64,000 bases of DNA. It comes from Micromonospora parva. GTDB lineage: Bacteria; Actinomycetota; Actinomycetes; Mycobacteriales; Micromonosporaceae. Where the stretch lies: positions 21,446-85,445 of the forward strand of contig NZ_JNZS01000024.1 of NCBI RefSeq assembly GCF_000718515.1. Reading direction: 5' to 3'. A model generated the notes under the pieces. It searched no databases and had not been told where the DNA came from. It saw nothing but the letters and a program-made list of their open reading frames with translations. Positions 58,254-64,000 of this stretch are shown piece by piece (position 1 is the first letter of the stretch; every line of letters begins with the position of its first letter). Both the position numbers and the translations under genes were made by a program.

Positions 58254-59366
58254 GTGACCGTGAACCACCCGCCTGCGGGCCGCCCCGAGGAGCGGTCACT
58301 GCGCATCGCGATGGTGGTTCCGCCGTGGTTGTCCGTACCTCCGCCCGGTTACGGCGGCCTTGAGCAGGTCGTCGCCGCCCTGGTGGACGCGCTCTGCCGG
58401 CAGGGGCACGCGGTGACCCTCTTCGGTGCCGGCGACGACCACGGCACGGCAGCCGACGGCTTCGTCTCCACCGTCGCCGAGGTCCAGTACGAGCGGCTCG
58501 GCGAGTCACTGCCGGAGCTGGCTCACCTGGCCCGGGTGAAACGGCTGATCAGCGCTGCCGACTTCGACGTGATCCACGACCACACCACCATCGGCCCGCT
58601 GGTCGCCGGCCGCCGGGCCGTGCCGACGGTCGCGACAGTGCACGGAAACCCCGTGGGGGAGTACGGCGACGTGCTGAGCGACGTCGACGCGGGGGTCGCC
58701 CTGGTGGCGATCTCGCACGCCCAGCGCCGGCTGAACCCGAACCTGCAGTGGGCCGGGACGGTGCACAACGCGCTGGACATCCGCGGCTTTCCGCGTAAGC
58801 ACACACCCGGCGCGGGGCCGGTGCTGTGGCTGGCCCGGTTCAGCCCGGACAAGGGCCCGGACACCGCCATCCAGGCGTGCCGGGCCGCCGGGTTGCCGCT
58901 GCTGCTGGCCGGCAAGTGCAACGAGCCGGCCGAGCGCCGCTACTACGAGCAGGTCGTCGCGCCGATGGTCGGCGACGATGTGACAGTCGTGCTCAACGCG
59001 GACCGCGCGACAACGCTGCGGATGCTGGTCGACGCCCGCTGCCTGATCATGCCGATTCAGTGGGACGAGCCGTTCGGCATGGTGATGCTGGAGGCGATGG
59101 CCACCGGCACACCGGTGGTCGCGCTCAACCGGGGTGCGGTGCCGGAGCTGGTCCGGCCGGGGCTGACCGGGCTCGTCGTCGAGCGGTCGGAGGAGCTGCC
59201 CGCGGCGTTGCTCGCGGCGGAGCGACTCGACCCGGAGGACTGCGTGGCGCACGTCGCGCAGAACTTCTCGGTCGAGCGGATGGCGAGCGGCTACGCCGAG
59301 GTCTATCGGCGCTTCGCCCTCGGTCGGCACGACGTCCGCGCACCGCTCCGGGTGCCGGTGCGCTGA
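58254..59366 (+). CDS. Glycosyltransferase family 4
   Basis: A 370-residue GT-B enzyme. IAMVVPPWLSVPPPGYGGLEQVVAAL is the N-terminal domain and QWDEPFGMVMLEAMATGTPVVALNRGAVPE the donor-site signature with the E-x7-E pattern. Such proteins often act in polysaccharide or trehalose-like synthesis; the substrate is not known. GTG at 58254 follows GGGAGGATTC. It is convergent with the kinase gene, which ends 18 bases beyond its stop. Confidence 0.88.
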   Translation: MTVNHPPAGRPEERSLRIAMVVPPWLSVPPPGYGGLEQVVAALVDALCRQGHAVTLFGAGDDHGTAADGFVSTVAEVQYERLGESLPELAHLARVKRLISAADFDVIHDHTTIGPLVAGRRAVPTVATVHGNPVGEYGDVLSDVDAGVALVAISHAQRRLNPNLQWAGTVHNALDIRGFPRKHTPGAGPVLWLARFSPDKGPDTAIQACRAAGLPLLLAGKCNEPAERRYYEQVVAPMVGDDVTVVLNADRATTLRMLVDARCLIMPIQWDEPFGMVMLEAMATGTPVVALNRGAVPELVRPGLTGLVVERSEELPAALLAAERLDPEDCVAHVAQNFSVERMASGYAEVYRRFALGRHDVRAPLRVPVR

Positions 59367-59383
59367 CCCGCCGGGTCGCCCGG

Positions 59384-60886
59384 TCAGGCCCCGGTCGCGC
59401 CCAGCTCGGCGATGGCCGCGTCGAGCCGACCCGCGTACGCCGGACTGATGCCGCCCTCACCGACGCGGACGGTGACCTTCGTGCGCAGCCGGGCCACCGG
59501 TGGGGCCAGCTCTTCTCGGCCGGAGCTGACCGCCGCGGTCAGGTTGCGCAGCTCGTTGCGCAGGTCGAGGGCCACGTCCTCGCGGATCTCCCCGGCGCTC
59601 AACCCGGCGGTGATCAACCCGTCGACCCGGTTGGCGACCTCGGCCAGGGTGCCCGGGTTCGAGGTGGGCGCACCGGTCGTCGGCTTCGCCGACGGTGGCG
59701 CGGTCGGCGGGGTCGGTGTGATCGGCGCGGACGACCCGGGGGCCGGCGGGTCGGCCGACGGGGTCGCCACCGGCGCGGCGGAGGGCTGCGCCCGGCGGGT
59801 CGGCTGCTGTTCGGGCAGCAGAGCCACCCCGGCCAGCGTCACCCCGACGGCCAGCACCAGCAACAACACCAGCCGCCGCCGGGACCAGCCGGCCCTGGTC
59901 TCCGGCTCGCCCGGGGCGGCGGAGGCCCCGCCGTCCGCTGCCCCGCCGTCCGTTGCCATCCCGGCCTTTGCCACGGCCGGCGTCGCCACGGCGGGAGACG
60001 GCGGTGGCGGGGGCTCGGTGGGCACCCGGATGGTCGCGGTCGGAGGCTCGGCCGGCAGCGCGTGGTCGCGGAGCGCGGTGGCGACCTGCCGGGCGGTCGG
60101 CCGATCGGCTGGGTTCCGGGCGAGACTGCGCAGACAGATCTGGGCCACTGTCGGGGGCAGGTCCGGCAGGTCGGCCAGCGTCGGCGCAGGACCGCTGGCC
60201 AGGGCGGAACTGAGCTGCTCCCAGGTGTCCGCCGGGTACGGAACCCGGCCGGTGAGCGCCTCGTGCAGCAGTACGCCCAGCGAGTAGACGTCGGTGGACG
60301 GCTGGGCCGGCGCGCCGTCGAGGCGTTCCGGGGCGACGTACGCGGGGGTGCCGAAGGTCTCGCCGTCCTCATCCTCGTCGGGTGCGCCGATCCGGGTGGC
60401 GATGCCGAAGTCGAGCACCTTGGCGCCCGTCCCGGTCATCATCACGTTGGCCGGGGTGATGTCCCGGTGCACGATGCCGAGGCGGTGCGCGGCGGCCAGC
60501 GCGTCCGCGACCTGCGCGCCCACCTGGACGGCCTCGGTCCACGGCAACGGCCCCTCGGTGAGCCGGAGCTTCAACTCCTCGCCGCTGAGCAGCTCCATCA
60601 CCACGAACGAGGTGATCGAGCCGTCCGGGTCGACAGTCTCGCCGTAGTCGTGCACGGAGGTCAGGTGCGGGTGCACCAACTGGGCGGCGGCCCGCGCCTC
60701 GTCGCGCACCATGCCCCGGAACCGCGCGTCGGCGGCGAGTGACGGGGCGAGCACCTTGAGCGCCACCACCCGGTCCAGCACCTCGTCCCGGGCACGCCAG
60801 ATGACCGACATGCCACCGGCGCCGATCTGGTCCAGAAGTCGGTATCTGCGAGCCAGTAATCGGCCCGGATGCAGTGCTGCCTTCAC
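59384..60886 (-). CDS. Membrane Ser/Thr protein kinase (PknB-like)
   Basis: A 500-residue kinase. The catalytic domain (about 14-275) has the glycine loop GAGGMSVIW, ATP-binding ALKVLA, HRDITPANV, and DFGIAT with GTPAYVAPE. A Pro-rich linker and a transmembrane helix (RLVLLLVLAVGVTLAGVALL) lead to an extracytoplasmic C-terminus. It has no PASTA repeats, unlike PknB. The catalytic-loop lysine of HRDxKxxN is replaced by Thr. GTG at 60886 keeps the full kinase. It may regulate envelope or cell-division proteins. Confidence 0.9.
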   Translation of the reverse strand: MKAALHPGRLLARRYRLLDQIGAGGMSVIWRARDEVLDRVVALKVLAPSLAADARFRGMVRDEARAAAQLVHPHLTSVHDYGETVDPDGSITSFVVMELLSGEELKLRLTEGPLPWTEAVQVGAQVADALAAAHRLGIVHRDITPANVMMTGTGAKVLDFGIATRIGAPDEDEDGETFGTPAYVAPERLDGAPAQPSTDVYSLGVLLHEALTGRVPYPADTWEQLSSALASGPAPTLADLPDLPPTVAQICLRSLARNPADRPTARQVATALRDHALPAEPPTATIRVPTEPPPPPSPAVATPAVAKAGMATDGGAADGGASAAPGEPETRAGWSRRRLVLLLVLAVGVTLAGVALLPEQQPTRRAQPSAAPVATPSADPPAPGSSAPITPTPPTAPPSAKPTTGAPTSNPGTLAEVANRVDGLITAGLSAGEIREDVALDLRNELRNLTAAVSSGREELAPPVARLRTKVTVRVGEGGISPAYAGRLDAAIAELGATGA

Positions 60887-61052
60887 AGATCGCACCTGCC
60901 TCAGGGGTGGGAGCGGTATCAGGTTGCGCGAATGTGTCCGGCCTGTCAACGCCGTCGCCGCCGGCCGTCGGCGGACGGTCCCTGCCGTGCGGTGACCGTC
61001 GGCTGACCACGCCCCACCGGGCCGGCGGCGGGCCCGTGCCAGGATGGGAGAC

Positions 61053-61886
61053 ATGGCGGGGGGACCGGTGGCGTTCGTGCTCGGCGGCGGGGGAGTGCTC
61101 GGCGCGGTCGAGGTCGGCATGTTGCGCGCGCTGTTCCGCGCCGGCATCCAACCCGACATGGTGCTCGGCACCTCGATCGGCGCGGTGAACGGTGCGCTGG
61201 TCGCCGCCGACCCGTCGGAGGCGGTGACCGACCGGCTGGTCCGGCTGTGGGCCTCGCCGGAGGCGAGCGAGGTGTACGGCGACTCGGTCGCCCGGCAACT
61301 GCGCCGCTTCGCCGCCCGGACCCACCTGCACTCACCCCGGCCGCTGCGCCGCCTGCTCGAAAGCGAGCTGGGGGTGGACACCACCTTCGCCGACCTGCGG
61401 GTGCCGTTCCGCTGCTGCGCCGCCCACATCGAGCGGGCCGCCGAGCACTGGTTCGACAGCGGTCCGGTGGTCCCGGCGGTGATGGCGTCGGCGTCGGTGC
61501 CGGGGCTGCTTCCGCCGATGCAGATCGACGGCGCGCACTACGTGGACGGCGGGATCGTCAACTCCATCCCGATCGGCGAGGCGGTGGCCGTCGGCGCCCG
61601 CCGGATCTACGTCCTCCAGGTGGGCCGGATCGAACGGGAGCTGACCCCGCCCCGCCGGCCGTGGGAGATCGCGCAGGTCGCGTTCGAGATCTCCCGCCGG
61701 CACCGGTTCTTCCGGGAGATGGCGGCGCTGCCCGAGGGGGTGGAGGTGCACGTCCTGCCGACCGGCGGGCTGAACCCACGCGACGACACGCCGTGGGCGT
61801 ACCGGGACATGGCGGCGGTGGGACGGCGGATCAGCCGCGCGTACACCGCCTCCCGGCGCTACCTCGCCACCCACGCGGAGCGGTGA
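61053..61886 (+). CDS. Patatin-like phospholipase
   Basis: A 277-residue patatin-family lipid acyl hydrolase. The oxyanion loop is GGGGVLG, the nucleophile elbow is GTSIG (Ser) and the catalytic Asp lies in DGG (YVDGGIVNSIP). It is probably cytoplasmic, acting on membrane lipids. ATG at 61053 follows GGGAGAC. The next gene overlaps its stop, giving a lipid-remodelling pair. Confidence 0.9.
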   Translation: MAGGPVAFVLGGGGVLGAVEVGMLRALFRAGIQPDMVLGTSIGAVNGALVAADPSEAVTDRLVRLWASPEASEVYGDSVARQLRRFAARTHLHSPRPLRRLLESELGVDTTFADLRVPFRCCAAHIERAAEHWFDSGPVVPAVMASASVPGLLPPMQIDGAHYVDGGIVNSIPIGEAVAVGARRIYVLQVGRIERELTPPRRPWEIAQVAFEISRRHRFFREMAALPEGVEVHVLPTGGLNPRDDTPWAYRDMAAVGRRISRAYTASRRYLATHAER

Positions 61887-62890
61887 TGCCGCTGCCTCCC
61901 CGGTGGCTGCGTCGGCTGTTGCTGGCCCCCGCCGTCGTGCTGCTCGCCTTTTTCGTGGTCACCACGCTGCCGGTCTGGGCGCTGCTCGCCGCGGCCGCGT
62001 CCCCGCTGGTCCCGGGCCGGTTGCGCCCGCTGCGGCTGCTCTGGATCGGCTGCTTCTACCTGGTCTGGGACGCTGCGGCGCTCCTCGCGCTCTTCGTGCT
62101 CTGGGCCGTCTCCGGCTTCGGCTGGCGCACCAGGTCGCCGGCCTTCCAGCGCGCCCACTACGTGCTGGCCGGCTGGTTCCTGCGGGTGCTGTTCTGGCAG
62201 GCACGTTGGACACTGCGGTTGAGCATCGACGTGGTGGGCACGGACCCGGACACCGCGCTGCCCGGCCGACCCGAGCTGGTGCTCTGTCGGCACGCCGGGC
62301 CGGGTGACTCGTTCATCCTGATCCACGGGCTGGTCAACTGGTTCCACCGGGAGCCACGCATCGTCCTCAAGGACAGCCTCCAGTGGGATCCGGCGGTCGA
62401 CGTGCTGCTCAACCGGCTGCCCAACCGGTTCATCGCGCCGACCCCGGAGCGCGGCGAGGATACGGTCCGTCAGGTCGGGCACCTGGCCAGCGGCCTGGAC
62501 GACAACGACGCGTTCGTGATCTTCCCCGAGGGCGGCAACTTCACCCCCAAGCGGCGGTTGCGCGCCATCGCCCGACTGCGCTCACTCGGCCTGGAACGGA
62601 TGGCGCTGCGCGCCGAGCGGATGCGCCACGTGCTCGCCCCGCAGCCCGGCGGGATGCTCGCCGCGCTGGACGCCGCACCGGACGCCGGGGTCATCTTCGT
62701 CGCCCACACCGGACTGGACCGGATGCTCACCGTCGCCGACGTGTGGCGGGAACTGCCGATGGACAAGCGGATCGTGATGCGGTTCTGGTCGGTGCCGCCG
62801 GAGGAGGTTCCGACCGGGCGGCAGCAGCGCATCGACTGGCTCTTCGACTGGTGGGCGCAGATCGACTCCTGGATCGCCGCAAATCGGTGA
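61886..62890 (+). CDS. PlsC-family acyltransferase membrane protein
   Basis: A 334-residue protein with two N-terminal hydrophobic regions (about 10-45 and 55-85) and a PlsC-like domain. The motif is CRHAGPGDS rather than the usual NHxxxxD, so the catalytic HxxxxD is H-AGPG-D. FPEGGNFTPKRR corresponds to motif III. It is similar to 1-acyl-glycerol-3-phosphate acyltransferase-like proteins of actinobacteria. ATG at 61886 overlaps the patatin stop by one base (a GTG at 61883 is also possible). The stop codon lies inside a 59-base tandem repeat. Confidence 0.82.
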   Translation: MPLPPRWLRRLLLAPAVVLLAFFVVTTLPVWALLAAAASPLVPGRLRPLRLLWIGCFYLVWDAAALLALFVLWAVSGFGWRTRSPAFQRAHYVLAGWFLRVLFWQARWTLRLSIDVVGTDPDTALPGRPELVLCRHAGPGDSFILIHGLVNWFHREPRIVLKDSLQWDPAVDVLLNRLPNRFIAPTPERGEDTVRQVGHLASGLDDNDAFVIFPEGGNFTPKRRLRAIARLRSLGLERMALRAERMRHVLAPQPGGMLAALDAAPDAGVIFVAHTGLDRMLTVADVWRELPMDKRIVMRFWSVPPEEVPTGRQQRIDWLFDWWAQIDSWIAANR

Positions 62891-63051
62891 GCGCGAGGAG
62901 TGCAGCGAAGCGGAGCCCCGCAGTCGCGAGGTAAAGCGGGCTCCGGTGAGCGCGAGGAGTGCAGCGAAGCGGAGCCCCGCAGTCGCGAGGTAAAGCCGGC
63001 TCCGGTGAGCGCGGCGATGCGCAGCGTAGCGGTCGCGAGCGATTGACGGGC
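62885..63051 (+). repeat. 59-bp tandem repeat including a stop codon
   Basis: Units start CGGTGAGCGCG at 62885, 62944 and 63003 (third diverged). The first includes the last sense codon and stop of the acyltransferase. Each unit can fold through CGGAGCC(C) and (G)GGCTCCG, so the array can act as a chain of hairpins. Confidence 0.85.
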
Positions 63052-63082
63052 TCAGCGGCGTATGGCCGCGTAGGGTGCGGGC

Positions 63083-63403
63083 GTGGACGAGATCTGCGTG
63101 GTGACAACTGTGGTTGACGCGCGTTCGGTCGCCGATGTGCTGGCCGCCGCCGCCGTCGCCGGCAGGCTCGCCGCCTGCGCCCAGGTGGGTGGTCAGGTGG
63201 ACAGCACCTACTGGTGGCGGTCCGGAATGGAGACGAGCACCGAATGGTCGGTGCAGTTCAAGACCGCACCGGACCGGCTCGCCGCGTTGCTGGACCAGAT
63301 CCGGGTCAGTCACCCGTACGAGGTGCCGGAGATCCTGGTGTCCAGGGTGGAGAGCGGCAACCCCGACTACGCCACCTGGGTGTACGAGCACACCCGTTCC
63401 TGA
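63083..63403 (+). CDS. cutA: Divalent cation tolerance protein CutA
   Basis: A 106-residue CutA1 trimeric protein. It starts VDEICVVTTVVDARSVADVLA, with AACAQV, YWWRSGMETSTEW and HPYEVPEI in the usual order. The family is conserved but its biochemical function is not settled; it is linked to copper and other divalent metals. GTG at 63083. It is separated from the upstream acyltransferase by the 59-base repeat. Confidence 0.94.
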   Translation: MDEICVVTTVVDARSVADVLAAAAVAGRLAACAQVGGQVDSTYWWRSGMETSTEWSVQFKTAPDRLAALLDQIRVSHPYEVPEILVSRVESGNPDYATWVYEHTRS

Positions 63404-63450
63404 GTACGCGCACTCTGGGGCGTACCCGGTGGGCTGTCGATGATGACCGG

Positions 63451-64000
63451 GTGGACGACACCCGTTACCCCTGCCCCGCCTGCGGTGCGCCGGCCGATCT
63501 GAGTGCCGGTTGCTCCGGCTGCCGGCGCGCGCCCGACCCGATCGCCGCCGAGGTGGTCCGGCTGAGCCGGGAGGTCGCCGAGCTGGAGCCGCAGGTGGAG
63601 CGGGCCCGCCGCGCGTACACCGAGCTGGCCGGACGCCTGACGGCCGTGTCGCGGCGGCGGGCCGAACTGGCGGCGGTCGTCCGTGCCGGGTTGGCTGCCT
63701 CGGTCGTGGCGCGCCCGCCGTCGCTCGTCGGGCCGGCGCCGGCCATCGGCCCGGGCCCTGGCGTCGCGGCGGATTCGCGGCCGGGTGCGGCGGAGACCTC
63801 GACGCGGACGGTCCAGGGTCTGCTCTTCGTCCTCGGTGGACTCCTGCTGGGCACCGCGGCGGTGGTGTTCACGGCTGTCGCCTGGGCGGCGGTGGGGGTT
63901 GGCTCCCTGGGTCGGGGCGCCCCCGCCGTCGCTCGTCGGGCCGGCGCCGGCCATCGGCCCGGGCCCTGGCGTCGCGGCGGATTCGCGGCCGGGTGCGGCG
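63451..64000 (+). CDS. Zinc-ribbon/coiled-coil membrane protein, N-terminal part
   Basis: A frame from GTG at 63451 is open to the right edge (183 codons). It has a double zinc ribbon (YPCPACGAPADL, CSGCRR), a coiled-coil region (VVRLSREVAELEPQVERARR), a linker and a transmembrane helix (GLLFVLGGLLLGTAAVVFTAVAWAAV). This looks like the start of the very long actinobacterial SCO7613-type membrane proteins. After the helix the sequence enters a 79-base exact repeat in another frame, so downstream continuity is uncertain. Confidence 0.7.
   Translation, partial: MDDTRYPCPACGAPADLSAGCSGCRRAPDPIAAEVVRLSREVAELEPQVERARRAYTELAGRLTAVSRRRAELAAVVRAGLAASVVARPPSLVGPAPAIGPGPGVAADSRPGAAETSTRTVQGLLFVLGGLLLGTAAVVFTAVAWAAVGVGSLGRGAPAVARRAGAGHRPGPWRRGGFAAGCG
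63714..64000 (+). repeat. 79-bp exact direct repeat at the window end
   Basis: Bases 63714-63792 recur exactly at 63922-64000, an offset of 208 bases. 208 is not a multiple of three, so the second copy is read in a different frame. The window ends within or at the end of the second copy, so a longer tandem duplication cannot be ruled out. Confidence 0.9.

Noticed and set aside
1..64000. CRISPR arrays, transposases or prophage
   Set aside because: Repeats found are contiguous tandem copies or single inverted repeats without spacer structure, and no transposase, integrase or phage gene is present.

Overview
The window looks like a chromosomal segment of a high-GC actinomycete, most likely Micromonospora or a close relative in the Micromonosporaceae. 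Codon third positions are almost all G or C. Many genes start with GTG, and neighbours often overlap by GTGA or ATGA. Actinobacterial hallmarks are present: WhiB proteins, SigR/RsrA, PdtaS, a fused Kgd, Ni-superoxide dismutase with SodX, bL37 and DUF6104. I see no prophage, transposase, CRISPR array, rRNA or tRNA. It reads as a core-chromosome region with many small intergenic repeats.

Layout. 1-3.5 kb: DUF5709 fragment, a STAS/ATPase regulator, an SDR and a glycosyltransferase. 3.5-20 kb: a block resembling, in gene content, the mycobacterial whiB1-pdtaS-sigH-aroA-rsgA neighbourhood. It holds hisN, rsgA, aroA, SRAP, a WhiB, a hydrolase, sigR-rsrA, bL37, a biotin carrier protein, a TetR/MFS efflux pair, a TPR protein, a SIS-domain protein and pdtaS. 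20-27 kb: a GT-C membrane glycosyltransferase, an aldo/keto reductase, an ArsR regulator, then a sulfur-assimilation operon (leader peptide, sulfite reductase, zinc-ribbon protein, cysH, sirohydrochlorin chelatase). 27-33.5 kb: whiB1, a diacylglycerol-kinase-like protein, an anti-sigma-like ATPase, sodN/sodX, malic enzyme and a quinone-oxidoreductase-like protein. 33.6-43 kb: two paralogous secreted hydrolases flanking an adenylyltransferase-like gene, ackA-pta, and a pair resembling the Streptomyces matAB aggregation polysaccharide genes. 43-49.8 kb: DUF6104, kgd, an ABC exporter and a hotdog-like protein. 49.9-64 kb: an OlsB/OlsA-like acyltransferase pair, DUF4097-PadR, a PhoP/PhoR-like two-component system followed by HtrA, a BON protein, a second GT4, a Ser/Thr kinase, a patatin/acyltransferase pair, cutA and the start of a large membrane protein.

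The most informative signals are regulatory. Two arrays of four 7-mers at exact 11-bp spacing precede the PhoP-like regulator and the htrA gene. A 28-residue cysteine-bearing leader peptide, followed by mutually exclusive hairpins, precedes sulfite reductase. A SigR-type promoter precedes a long, N-terminally extended sigR reading frame. The TetR, PadR, ArsR and SIS genes each have a clear palindrome at the promoter. Between genes there are three related large inverted repeats, several near-perfect terminator hairpins, and repeated cases where the last codons and stop of a gene, or the sequence around it, are tandemly duplicated downstream.
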